From Propioniferax innocua (GTDB taxonomy: Bacteria; Actinomycetota; Actinomycetes; Propionibacteriales; Propionibacteriaceae), in contig NZ_VFOR01000001.1 in NCBI RefSeq assembly GCF_006716235.1, positions 620,001 to 684,000 on the forward strand: DNA of 64,000 bases. The letters are read 5' to 3'. Position numbers and translations under genes: made by a program. The notes beneath the pieces are model-generated. The model did not search any database. It was not told the origin of the DNA and saw nothing but the letters and a program-made list of their open reading frames with translations. Position 1 is the stretch's first letter; every line of letters starts with the position of its first letter. Shown piece by piece: positions 7,585 through 15,284 of the stretch.

Positions 7585-8568
7585 GTGCGTTACGTGAGTC
7601 TGTTCAGCGGGGGCGGTGGCCTCGACCTCGGCTTCGAAGCAGCAGGTTTCGAGCCCGCGGTCTGTATCGACCATGACGCCGTCGCCTGCGAAACGCTCAG
7701 GAGTAACCGCCCCGCCTGGAATGTCATCTGCGAGGACATCCGCGACTTCGACGCCAAACCCTACGCAGGTGCCGACGTGGTCGTCGGCGGCCCGCCCTGC
7801 CAGGGTTTCAGCACCGCTGGTAAGGGCGACCCGAACGACCCCCGCAACTTCCTCTGGCGTGAGTACATGCGCGTTGTCGAGGAAGTGAAGCCCCGAGCGA
7901 TCGTGCTGGAGAATGTCTCAGCCCTTGCGCACCGGCGCAACGGTGACCATCTGACGGGGATCATGTCCACCCTTGAGGAGCAGGGCTACGACTTCGCATA
8001 TGGGGTGCTGAACGCTGCGGACTACGGAGTCCCCCAAGCCCGGCGCCGGTTGATCGTCATCGGCGTCCAGGACGGGCAAGCATCGCTCCCCTCTCCGACC
8101 ACCCAAGGTGCTCCGCTCACGGTGTGGGATGCCATCGCCGACCTCGTGGATCACAAGGCTGACCCTGCTCTCAACCACGTGCCCAACCGGCACGCCAAGC
8201 ACGTCGCTGAGCGCTGGGCGCTACTGGGGCCAGGAGAGGTTGACCCGAACTACAGGCGTGCGAGGTTGGATCCGAACAAGCCATCGCTGACAATCCGAGC
8301 CGGCGGCGGCTACGGGCCTAACGGTGATCACCTGGCAGGCTTCCATCCTCCGATCCACCCGACTTTGCCACGCCAGTTGACGGTGCGGGAGGCAGCCCGG
8401 ATCCAGTCGTTCCCGGATGATTGGGTACTCAGCGGACCTAAGACGATCCAGGGGCGCCAGATCGGCAACGCCGTGCCGGTGAAGCTCGGAGAAGCGATCG
8501 CCATGCACGTCGCAAAGCTGCTGTCCAGGACGGCGCACTTGCCGGAGACCGACGGCTCGCTCTTCTGA
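7585..8568 (+). CDS. DNA (cytosine-5-)-methyltransferase
   Basis: This 327-residue enzyme transfers a methyl group from S-adenosylmethionine to C5 of cytosine in a specific DNA site. The conserved motifs appear in order: motif I (LFSGGGGLDLGF, about 6-17), motif IV with the catalytic cysteine Cys72 (VGGPPCQGFS), motif VI (LENV, 108-111), motif VIII (QARRR, about 152-156), motif IX (REAARIQSFPDDW) and motif X (QIGNAVP). The region between VIII and IX, which sets sequence specificity, is short, so the target is probably one defined site. It lies 71 bp upstream of the NotI-like endonuclease on the same strand and is its most likely protective partner. The specificity cannot be read from the sequence. 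Confidence 0.95.
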   Translation: MRYVSLFSGGGGLDLGFEAAGFEPAVCIDHDAVACETLRSNRPAWNVICEDIRDFDAKPYAGADVVVGGPPCQGFSTAGKGDPNDPRNFLWREYMRVVEEVKPRAIVLENVSALAHRRNGDHLTGIMSTLEEQGYDFAYGVLNAADYGVPQARRRLIVIGVQDGQASLPSPTTQGAPLTVWDAIADLVDHKADPALNHVPNRHAKHVAERWALLGPGEVDPNYRRARLDPNKPSLTIRAGGGYGPNGDHLAGFHPPIHPTLPRQLTVREAARIQSFPDDWVLSGPKTIQGRQIGNAVPVKLGEAIAMHVAKLLSRTAHLPETDGSLF

Positions 8569-8639
8569 ATCCCGCGACTTCAACCGTCAGTCGGCCGTAC
8601 GCTTGGTCGAGAATGACTCTTGGAAAGGAGGCGGTCGCC

Positions 8640-9575
8640 GTGTCATGGGGAATCGCCGAATGGTACGGCAAGGACATCAGGAGGATGTCGGCCAAAGAGC
8701 GAGCGGACGCCGCCTCCGTGGCATTGGAGACGAACGAGAAGGGCATGGAGGAGGTTGAGCAACCGCGATGCCCCTTCCTCGACTCCGCACGTCCAGGTGC
8801 CCGGTGCAACAAGCCAGGCGGGGTGTGCTCCATCCGGTCCTACGAAGGCACCAAGCCCAAGGATGACGAACAACCTGCCGCGGTGTGCCCGAACCGCTTC
8901 CTGGAGCTGGTCTCGGGCCAGTCGGTCTTCGCACGAATCGCGAAGGACCTCTACGGTCGCACCTCGGGCGCGAAGGTGATCAAGGAGATTCCGTTCCTAC
9001 ACAAAGTGGACGCCAAGGGCGAGGTGAACCGCAGCGCGAAGGCTGGGCGCATCGACTGGGTGCTGGTGCCGGAGCCCCCCGCCAAGGGGGCGTCAGGATC
9101 TTTCGACTGGGTAGCCGTGGAAACCCAGGCGGTCTACTTCTCGGGCGGCAACATGTGGGTCGACATTGAGCAGTACCGCAAAGACCCGGCGCACCTCCAC
9201 GCCCCTCAAGCACAACGGCGCCCCGACTACCGTTCCTCCGGCGCCAAGCGTCTGGCCCCTCAGCTCGACGCCAAGGCCCCGGTCATCCGGCGGTGGGGCA
9301 AGAAGGTCGTGGTGATCATCGACCAGTCCTTCTACGGGGAGCTTGCCACGCTGCCGACGAAGGTCGACGACTTCGACAACGCCGAGGTCGTATGGGTGAT
9401 CATGCGGTACACGGACGCCATGAACCTAGTCGTGGACAAGCTCTTCTTCGGCCTCCTGGACGAGTCGATCCAGGCTCTCCAGGCGACTCGTCCTCTCAAC
9501 AAGGCTGAGTTCGAGAGCGGGCTCAAGGAAGAGTTGTGGCGAACAGGTAAGAAGAGCAAGGTGCACGACGCCTGA
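8640..9575 (+). CDS. NotI-family type II restriction endonuclease
   Basis: This 311-residue protein carries the metal-binding cysteine signature of NotI-like endonucleases: CPFL (Cys44), Cys56, GVC (Cys63) and VCPNR (Cys83). In NotI the equivalent cysteines bind iron. A PD-(D/E)XK-type active site is indicated by RIDW (Asp139) or SFDW (Asp156) followed by VAVETQ (Glu161, Gln163), matching NotI's unusual E-x-Q in place of E-x-K. The GTG start was chosen because AAAGGAGG (8624-8631) lies 8 nt upstream; a longer frame from 8613 would swallow this site. Its neighbours are a C5-methyltransferase upstream and a convergent adenine methyltransferase whose stop is 9 bp away. NotI relatives cut long GC-rich sites; the site of this one is unknown. 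Confidence 0.82.
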   Translation: MSWGIAEWYGKDIRRMSAKERADAASVALETNEKGMEEVEQPRCPFLDSARPGARCNKPGGVCSIRSYEGTKPKDDEQPAAVCPNRFLELVSGQSVFARIAKDLYGRTSGAKVIKEIPFLHKVDAKGEVNRSAKAGRIDWVLVPEPPAKGASGSFDWVAVETQAVYFSGGNMWVDIEQYRKDPAHLHAPQAQRRPDYRSSGAKRLAPQLDAKAPVIRRWGKKVVVIIDQSFYGELATLPTKVDDFDNAEVVWVIMRYTDAMNLVVDKLFFGLLDESIQALQATRPLNKAEFESGLKEELWRTGKKSKVHDA

Positions 9576-9584
9576 GCTGGAGCA

Positions 9585-10595
9585 TCAGTCCTTGAGGATC
9601 GCCAGTTCACGCATCACGACGTGGTGCGTGGACTTCATCGCGACGTCACCGACGCGAAAGCCATGGGCCGCCGCCAGAGCACGGACGTCGGGGTCGTCGT
9701 CGTAGGTCAGCATGGCTGGCCCGGCATGCGCGGCCACGAGGTCGAAGAGCTTCTCGTGATCGACCTCGTTGTGCGTGTACAGACGCTTGCCGGCGCGTTT
9801 GCCGGAACCCGCGGTGTAGGGAGGATCCACAAACATCGTGGCTCCGTGGTATCGCTCGACGGCCTCAAGCGCGTCGCCGTGCTCGAAAGTGATGCGGTCC
9901 CTAAAAGACCGGATCGCTGCGAACCGGGATACCAAGGTCTCGGCGTACCAACGGCTCGACAACCCCTTACCGTTCTCCCCTTCCTTCGTCAGCCCGGCAC
10001 CCGGTGCCATGATCCCACCACGTTGGCAGCGGTTCTTCACGATAGTGCGAAACGCCATGTCGACGGTCCTGTTGGGCGTGCTGTCGATCACCGCCCGAAC
10101 ATTGTCGTGGGTGACATCAAAGCGCAGCACCTTGTTCGAGAGGATCTTTACGTCACGGTCAGAGCCGTTGACAAGGATCTTCCACACGGCGGCGACATCG
10201 TCATCCAGTTCGACCATGACAACGTGGTCGACGAGCCCTTCGGCTGCCGCGGTGAGCCCGATGACGCCGCCCCCGGCGAACGGCTCCAGCAGCACAGAAG
10301 GCCGCCCCAGCGACCCCAGCCATTCACGGGCTACCGGCACGAGCCACGTCTTGCCACCCGGGTAGCGGAAGGGACTGATCTGGCGGACTTGCGAGACATT
10401 CACAGGTTGCTGCGCGGCCAGCGCCGTGGTGAGTCGCGAGAGAGCGTCTTTGGAGGTCGGGCTGGCCAGGTGAGGGCGCAGCGCGTCGAGGCTGTCGCGG
10501 TTCGCGTCGTGCACGAGCACATTTGTCTGTCGCACACCTTGTTCGGCCAGCCTTTGCAGGCGCCTGTTCTGACGTGTGTTGATGGTCGCGGTCAT
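9585..10595 (-). CDS. Dam-type (D12 class) DNA adenine methyltransferase
   Basis: This 336-residue protein is a class D12 N6-adenine methyltransferase. It shows SPFRYPGGKTW (74-84), the SAM-binding LEPFAGGGVIGL (103-114) and catalytic DPPY (257-260). The first 60 residues are extra to the core: a basic, helix-forming stretch with RRLQRLAEQG-VRQTNVLV resembling short ribbon-helix-helix-like DNA-binding motifs, so the protein might also bind its own promoter (inference). Upstream of the start is an AT-richer segment with CTCGT/ACGAG inverted repeats and TAGATA as a possible -10. It is convergent with the endonuclease gene. It may protect the same site, be an orphan, or belong to the original element. 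Confidence 0.9.
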   Translation of the reverse strand: MTATINTRQNRRLQRLAEQGVRQTNVLVHDANRDSLDALRPHLASPTSKDALSRLTTALAAQQPVNVSQVRQISPFRYPGGKTWLVPVAREWLGSLGRPSVLLEPFAGGGVIGLTAAAEGLVDHVVMVELDDDVAAVWKILVNGSDRDVKILSNKVLRFDVTHDNVRAVIDSTPNRTVDMAFRTIVKNRCQRGGIMAPGAGLTKEGENGKGLSSRWYAETLVSRFAAIRSFRDRITFEHGDALEAVERYHGATMFVDPPYTAGSGKRAGKRLYTHNEVDHEKLFDLVAAHAGPAMLTYDDDPDVRALAAAHGFRVGDVAMKSTHHVVMRELAILKD

Positions 10596-10708
10596 GGCAG
10601 TCCGATCTCGTCAATATCTACGAGTTCATGGTACACGAGAAGGAAGACTCCAGCGAGGTTGTTTACGAGGTAGAACTTCAGCCGACCCTTGAGTAGACCG
10701 CTCCTTGA

Positions 10709-10942
10709 CTAGGCGTGACCCGATCGAGCCCTTGTGAGGTCGGTCTCAGGGTTCGCCAAGAACCAGATGCCGTCGGTGAACTGGATCTCACACAGGGGCC
10801 TACCGTCGCTGGTCTCCAACATGTTCATCGCCACGTAGGGCTGACCGTCGCGCTCCAGCGATGCGCCGTCGCGGCACGAGACGGCATGGAAGGTGCCGAG
10901 CACGGGCTGGCGGCTGTGGAGGTCGGTGACGTTGTCTAGCAT
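10709..10942 (-). CDS. Small hypothetical protein
   Basis: The family is not recognised. The 77-residue product looks like a small beta-rich domain (TFHAVSCRDGASLERDGQPY, CEIQFTDGIWFLANPETDL). The ATG at 10942 was chosen because AGAGGA lies 8 nt upstream; an ATG nine bases earlier sits directly on that site. It is divergent from the three-gene operon and upstream of the Dam-type methyltransferase on the same strand, with a 113-bp gap holding that gene's promoter region. Confidence 0.55.
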   Translation of the reverse strand: MLDNVTDLHSRQPVLGTFHAVSCRDGASLERDGQPYVAMNMLETSDGRPLCEIQFTDGIWFLANPETDLTRARSGHA

Positions 10943-11074
10943 GAGGTCCATCCTCTCGTGAATGGGAGATGTGCGGTGGCGTGTTGCCACCGGACTCCCG
11001 GGGCGGCGCGCCGCCCCGCAGAATTGTCACACCCCGGTGGGATGCTGGTTGTTGTCCGGCATGAGGAGGAACCC

Positions 11075-12010
11075 ATGGGCCGTCGAGTCCTGACCGTTTA
11101 CGAGCTGACCTTCCACCAGAAGCGCAAGCGCAATGCCATCTCGTTCGCGCCTGCCGATCTGGACGGCGAAGACCTGCTCGACATCTTCGAGGGTTGGGCC
11201 ACCAAGCTGACCACGGACGACACCCACAACAAGGACCGCCAGACCTGGGTGAACCTGGCCAGCGTGTCGCGCTACGCCTCGCGGGTCCTCCTGCTGGACC
11301 TGCGTGTCGGCGCCTACGGCGAGGCTGGCGAGCTCGTTGACGTGGACACCGGCGAACCGGTGGGCACCATCACAGACAACCAAGCGCCAACGGGCAGCAA
11401 TCGCGCCCTGCTGTTCGTCCCGGCGACGGGTGAACATGCCTACTTCCTGTCGGAGGAGTCGTCCCGAGGGCAGGCAGGTGGGCGCATCCGCGAGCTGTTC
11501 CGCTCCTACTTCAGCGGCTACACCGACAAGGTGACCATGAAGATGCAGGCAGTGACCGAGGGCGAGGTGTGGGCGGAGGCTGCCGAGTTGACCGAGGTGG
11601 AAGTGCGCATCGAAGGCAAGAGCGTTGACGTCGCCGACGGTCCTCACGTGGTGGTGGGCAAGATCTCCTATGTCGCTCGCCCGGAGCGCCGCAACCGGTT
11701 TCCCGGCAAACTCCTCACCTCTCTCAAGGACGAGAAGGTCCTCCAGCGCATCGTCGCAGTCGAGGACCTGCCGGCCGAGCGAACCGTGTGGGTCACAATG
11801 GAACACGACGGTCGCACCAAGAAGTTCGAGCTGGGCACGGAGGGGGCACCAGCCATCCGGGAATTGCTCAATGCCGCTACGGAGCCGTCACTGGAGACAT
11901 CGGAGCTCGTCTCCCGGTGCACGGAGCGGGTTGACGGATTGTGCAGGCGTCACGGCGCAGCCTGGGACGTGTCCTGGAGCCGACCCGTGAGCACGACCCA
12001 AGGAGGGTGA
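11075..12010 (+). CDS. Unknown 311-residue protein, first gene of a three-gene operon
   Basis: I do not recognise the family. The start has a strong GAGGAGGA site (11063-11070). The protein is soluble, mixed alpha/beta and has no signal peptide or membrane segment. Distinct stretches include LTVYELTFHQKRKRNAISFA near the N-terminus, ALLFVPATGEHAYFLSEESS in the middle and VVVGKISYVARPERRNRFPG in the C-terminal half. It is followed by a four-helix membrane protein and a small nucleotidyltransferase-like protein with overlapping or SD-embedded starts, so the three probably work together. The soluble-plus-four-helix pairing in a restriction island recalls two-gene defence systems such as Kiwa (KwaA membrane, KwaB soluble), but I see no specific sequence match. 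Confidence 0.7.
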   Translation: MGRRVLTVYELTFHQKRKRNAISFAPADLDGEDLLDIFEGWATKLTTDDTHNKDRQTWVNLASVSRYASRVLLLDLRVGAYGEAGELVDVDTGEPVGTITDNQAPTGSNRALLFVPATGEHAYFLSEESSRGQAGGRIRELFRSYFSGYTDKVTMKMQAVTEGEVWAEAAELTEVEVRIEGKSVDVADGPHVVVGKISYVARPERRNRFPGKLLTSLKDEKVLQRIVAVEDLPAERTVWVTMEHDGRTKKFELGTEGAPAIRELLNAATEPSLETSELVSRCTERVDGLCRRHGAAWDVSWSRPVSTTQGG

Positions 12011-12015
12011 ACGCG

Positions 12016-12525
12016 GTGGGCAAGGCGTCGTTGTGGCGGGTACCTGCTGACCACTTCGCCACCCTCTACGACAACCGCACCAGTCGCCCAGACTGGGTGG
12101 CCATTGCCGTGCAATCGCTGCTGCCCATCGCTGCTGGGATGGGCACGTGGTGGCTGGGCGCGAAGATCTCCGACGTCGGGGGTGCCGTCGCTGGAATCTC
12201 GATCGTCGCTGGCCTGTTGTTCGCCATGGCGGTGTTCCTCTTCCAGCTGCGGATAACCTTGGGCGCCGACAAGCGGCTCATTGAAGATGACTTCGCACTG
12301 GTCGACGAGTGCATGGCGAACACCCTGTGGGCCATCCTGTGGGGGCTGGTGTTGGTGGGTTACCTCATTGTGTGTGGGGCCGGCAAGTGGATCGGGACAG
12401 AACCCTTGGGCCCAGTGCTAACCGGGATCGCCGTAGCTGGAACGGTCCACTTCCTCCTGGTCATCGCGATGTGCCTCAAGCGCCTCCGCCGAGCCTACGA
12501 GCGCATCGCCATGAGGCAGTCATGA
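12016..12525 (+). CDS. Four-helix membrane protein, second gene of the unknown operon
   Basis: This 169-residue protein has two hydrophobic hairpins: helices at about 27-47 and 55-77, then a charged cytosolic stretch (LGADKRLIEDDFALVDECM), then helices at about 103-123 and 131-152 and a basic tail (KRLRRAYER). The GTG at 12016 is chosen because AGGAGGG (12001-12007) lies 8 nt upstream, inside the end of the preceding gene; a GTG at 12007 overlaps that site. The topology resembles membrane effectors or sensors in phage-defence operons, but the sequence family is not recognised. Confidence 0.7.
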   Translation: MGKASLWRVPADHFATLYDNRTSRPDWVAIAVQSLLPIAAGMGTWWLGAKISDVGGAVAGISIVAGLLFAMAVFLFQLRITLGADKRLIEDDFALVDECMANTLWAILWGLVLVGYLIVCGAGKWIGTEPLGPVLTGIAVAGTVHFLLVIAMCLKRLRRAYERIAMRQS

Positions 12526-12845
12526 CCGTGGGCAGGCCTGAGCACGGCGAAAGGGGCTTCGTGCCCCTCGACTGGATCATGCTGCGGGCAGACGACGTCA
12601 AGGCGTTGCTGGCCGGACGTGGGCTCGGCAACGCTCGGGTCATCGGCTGGGCGGGGGCCGGCAAGGACTTGCCCGCCGCCGCGGAGATCGCCGTCGACCT
12701 GCCGGAGGTCACCGACCTGACTGCCGGGGATCTCGCCGCCCTGGATCGCGAGGTGAGCGCCCTGGTCGGCCTCGACGTCATCGTGGTGCCGCAGCGCCCT
12801 GGCGAGCGCGAGATGCTGCCGGGTGAGCGCGTGCGGTACCTGTGA
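12522..12845 (+). CDS. Small protein resembling a degenerate MNT-type nucleotidyltransferase
   Basis: This 107-residue product starts in an ATGA overlap with the membrane-protein gene. Its layout recalls minimal (MNT/KNTase) nucleotidyltransferases of HEPN-MNT type: VIGWAGAGKDL where the GS motif would be, AEIAVDLPEVTDLTAGDLAALDREVSALVGLDVIVV where the DxD strand and following helix-strand would be, and a closing EREMLPGERVRYL helix. The catalytic pattern is altered: GW replaces GS and the DxD is not intact. If the fold assignment is right, it is probably a regulatory or inactive relative. It is the last gene before the right comEC boundary, with 158 bp of non-coding DNA between. Confidence 0.5.
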   Translation: MTVGRPEHGERGFVPLDWIMLRADDVKALLAGRGLGNARVIGWAGAGKDLPAAAEIAVDLPEVTDLTAGDLAALDREVSALVGLDVIVVPQRPGEREMLPGERVRYL

Positions 12846-13003
12846 TCGGGTGTCGGCCAGCACGGGAAGCCGAAGGGTTGCGCATGACTGTGCTACCCCG
12901 GCACCCCGGGCTCTGGGGAGTTGTCGGGCGGCCCATGGGCGGAGGGCCACACCACCAGAGATGACAACGTCCCTTGTCAGCTGCCCTTCAGGTGCCCATC
13001 TGT

Positions 13004-13792
13004 CTAGTTGTTGTTCGCCCCCGACACCGCGGTGAGGTGGGTCAGACCAGTGACGATGAAATCCTCGCGCAGTTCCTCGGTCATGTGGCGCAGATCGCCC
13101 ACGACCAACGACGGAACCAGGGCACGGCGTTCCGTCGGCAGGTCGGCCACGGCGTCCCGCAACCCACCGCGCACATGCTCCACGGCGCGTCCGGGCCAGC
13201 CCGGCGGAGCCACCACGTCCATGGAGCGCAGGGTGATGACCGCGAGATGGGGCTCGCCCGGATCCGGCGCTCGCAGCGTCGCCCGGGCCCGCACCCGTGA
13301 GCCCACCGGAGTCTCCAACAACTCTGCGGCGTCGTCCCCGCTGACGCGCACCACCACGGTTCCGGTGACCCTGCCGAACCCACCGTCACGGGTCTCCACC
13401 CGGTGCAGCGCGGCCGTGGCCGTGGTGAGTCCGGGTCTGGTGGCGGACGCCGCGTAATGCCGTGGGTCGGTGCGCAGAGTGAACTCCACCGTTGCGCGGG
13501 CGTCCTGGTGGGCCAGCGCCCGCACGGGGTGATGCATCAGCGTCGCGGTGCGTGCTCCCCCGACGGCGAGTGAGGCGAGCACCACCACCGCCATGACCCC
13601 CACCATCGCCCATCGTCGCCACACCGCGATCAGCGCGGTCAGGAGCGCGAGGCTCAGGGCGACCGCCACCGGGGCCCACCGTTCGCCGGTCGCGGCCCAG
13701 GTGCCGCACCAGATCGCAATGGCGATGGCGGGCATACGCACGTCGAACCGCCTGAGTGCGTCGAGTGTGAGTGCGTCGAGTGGCCGGGGCAT
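13004..13792 (-). pseudogene. comEC: comEC remnant, N-terminal part
   Basis: The fragment encodes about 260 residues of ComEC: four N-terminal hydrophobic segments (AIAIAIWCGTWAA, APVAVALSLALLTALIAVW, MVGVMAVVVLASLAVGG), the DUF4131/OB-like extracellular domain (VEFTLRTDPRHYA, GSRVRARATLRAPDPGEP) and the opening of the competence domain, HLTAVSGAN. The family continues after SGAN into a multi-helix channel; here the frame reads two more Asn codons and a stop. It begins 4 bp after the comEA stop, the normal comEA-comEC arrangement. A truncated product might still be made, but it would lack both the channel core and the metallo-beta-lactamase domain. Confidence 0.9.
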
Positions 13793-13796
13793 GGCG

Positions 13797-14801
13797 TCAC
13801 ACCGTCACCAGCGGTGCCAGTTCGGCGAACGTCTTCTCGCCGATCCCACGGATCTCCATGAGGTCCTCGACGCTCCGGAATCCGCCGTTCTCCTCCCGCC
13901 AGGTGATGATCTTCTGAGCCGTCGCCGGGCCGACGCCGGGCAGTTCCTCCAACTCGGCCTGCGAGGCGCTGTTGAGGTTCACCAGCCCTTGCCCATCTCC
14001 CGACGAGGCCCCTTCCGACCCAGACTGACCGGGCGGCCCAGACTGACCGGGCTGACCCGGTTGTTGGGATGCTTCGGCCGGGGAACGCACCTCGCCACCG
14101 GGTTCGGCATGTGTGCCGATCCAGACCTGCTGCCCATCGGCCACGGGTTGGGCGAAGTTGAGCTGGCCGGGCGCGGCGTCCCTGGTGAGTCCGCCGGCGC
14201 TGTCCACCGCATCGATCACCCGCGCACCGGGACCCAACTCGTGCACACCGGGGTGATGCACCGCCCCCACCACGTGCACCCGAAACACCTCGGGAGCGGT
14301 GGGCGATGCGGCGCCGGACGGAGCGCCCTCCACCGGCGCGTCCGGAACAACCGGCGTCGCCTCCGGCACCGGTTCGGCGACCGGCACGGGATCTGCCGGC
14401 TGCGCCCGGAGCATCGAATACGCCGCGAGCAGTGCCGCCAGCAACAGCGCGACGGCCATCACCATCACGTGCTTGCGGGTGAACCGCGAGACTGCCCCTG
14501 CGGTATCCGGCGGCTCCGGGTCCGATGCTGGAAGGGGCTCGGTCCACTGCGGGGCTCCGGTCCACCACGCTTCCGCGCCCTGCCCGCCACCAGCACGATC
14601 AGCACGGGGCCGAGTCGCGTCCGGGTCCGTGGTGCGAGCGGGCGTGCTGGCGAGTCGCGTCAGCCCGTTGGCACGGGGCGCGGCGCGTCGCGGAACATCG
14701 ATCTGGGGCACGCCCTCAGCTATGGACGCCCTGCCTCCGGATCGAACCGCTTTCCCCGAATCTGTGGATGGAGCATCGACGCGCCACTCACCTGTGGACA
14801 A
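13797..14801 (-). CDS. comEA: Competence protein ComEA, helix-hairpin-helix DNA-binding
   Basis: This protein of up to 334 residues has a disordered N-terminus, one transmembrane helix (VMVMAVALLLAALLAAYSM, about 112-130), an SLBB-type domain (VHVVGAVHHPGVHEL, about 173-225), a Pro/Gly/Ser linker and a C-terminal double helix-hairpin-helix (VNLNSASQAELEELPGVGP through IRGIGEKTF). ComEA binds incoming double-stranded DNA outside the membrane and passes it to ComEC. The gene appears intact although its partner comEC is broken. The TTG at 14801 gives the longest form; a GTG at 14711 is an equally possible start. Confidence 0.9.
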   Translation of the reverse strand: MSTGEWRVDAPSTDSGKAVRSGGRASIAEGVPQIDVPRRAAPRANGLTRLASTPARTTDPDATRPRADRAGGGQGAEAWWTGAPQWTEPLPASDPEPPDTAGAVSRFTRKHVMVMAVALLLAALLAAYSMLRAQPADPVPVAEPVPEATPVVPDAPVEGAPSGAASPTAPEVFRVHVVGAVHHPGVHELGPGARVIDAVDSAGGLTRDAAPGQLNFAQPVADGQQVWIGTHAEPGGEVRSPAEASQQPGQPGQSGPPGQSGSEGASSGDGQGLVNLNSASQAELEELPGVGPATAQKIITWREENGGFRSVEDLMEIRGIGEKTFAELAPLVTV

Positions 14802-14822
14802 CCATCACGAATCCCGAGTCGT

Positions 14823-15284
14823 CTAATCCTTCAGCGTGACTGCGGTGACCAGTGCCGCAGTGGCGGCTTCGAAGCCCTTGTCCTCGCGGGAGCCCTCCAG
14901 CCCCGCGCGATCCAGCGCCTGCTGCTCGTCATCACAGGTGAGGACGCCGAACCCGACCGGCGTGCCGGTCTCCACCGACACCTTCGTCAGCCCGATCGTG
15001 GCGGCCTCACAGACGTACTCGAAGTGCGGCGTCCCACCACGGATCACCACGCCCAGCGCGATCACCACGTCATACCGCGACGCCAGGCGTGACGCCGCCA
15101 CCGGAAGCTCGAACGTCCCCGGAACCCGCACCACCGGCACGTCCTGGAGCCCACAGGCCCGGACTCCTCGCTGGGCGCCGTCGATCAGGCCGTCCATGAC
15201 GGTGTCGTGCCACGAGGCGGCGACGATCACCGCCGTCAGTCCCGTCGCATCGGCGATGGTCGTGGGTGCTCCTGCTCCGCTCAT
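14823..15284 (-). CDS. ribH: 6,7-dimethyl-8-ribityllumazine synthase
   Basis: This 153-residue enzyme condenses 3,4-dihydroxy-2-butanone 4-phosphate with the ribitylaminopyrimidine in the penultimate riboflavin step. Diagnostic segments are [34 protein letters not shown] with the catalytic histidine, and [21 protein letters not shown]. Its ATG overlaps the ribBA stop (ATGA). It is the last gene of the rib operon. Confidence 0.97.
   Translation of the reverse strand: MSGAGAPTTIADATGLTAVIVAASWHDTVMDGLIDGAQRGVRACGLQDVPVVRVPGTFELPVAASRLASRYDVVIALGVVIRGGTPHFEYVCEAATIGLTKVSVETGTPVGFGVLTCDDEQQALDRAGLEGSREDKGFEAATAALVTAVTLKD

Larger units (their letters stand above)
6271..13009. mobile_element. Accessory island with restriction-modification genes, inside comEC
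   Basis: The two ends of comEC flank this 6.7-kb block, and nothing inside it belongs to comEC. The content is accessory: ArdA-like fragment, DUF4192-like protein, C5 and Dam-type DNA methyltransferases, a NotI-like endonuclease, small unknown proteins and a three-gene operon. ArdA and DUF4192 genes are typical passengers of actinobacterial conjugative plasmids and integrative elements, which suggests a decayed element of that kind. I see no integrase, recombinase, transposase, tRNA fragment, target duplication or clear terminal inverted repeat. A 6-bp inverted repeat (TGACAA/TTGTCA, 12962-12979) near the right end is the only structured sequence at a boundary. Roughly 200 codons of comEC (judged from family architecture) are missing, so the event was a replacement or an insertion followed by deletion. 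Confidence 0.8.

Noticed and set aside
8613-8640. ATG at 8613 as the start of the NotI-like endonuclease.
   Set aside because: A near-perfect AAAGGAGG lies inside that extension, 8 nt before a GTG that begins the plausible protein.
10958-11806. Long minus-strand frame opposite the 311-residue island gene, and other long antisense frames across the window.
   Set aside because: They are mirror frames of high-GC coding DNA without SD sites, recognised motifs or independent context.
12962-12979. TGACAA/TTGTCA inverted repeat as a terminal repeat of the island.
   Set aside because: No matching copy was found at the left boundary near 6270, so it cannot be called an element end.
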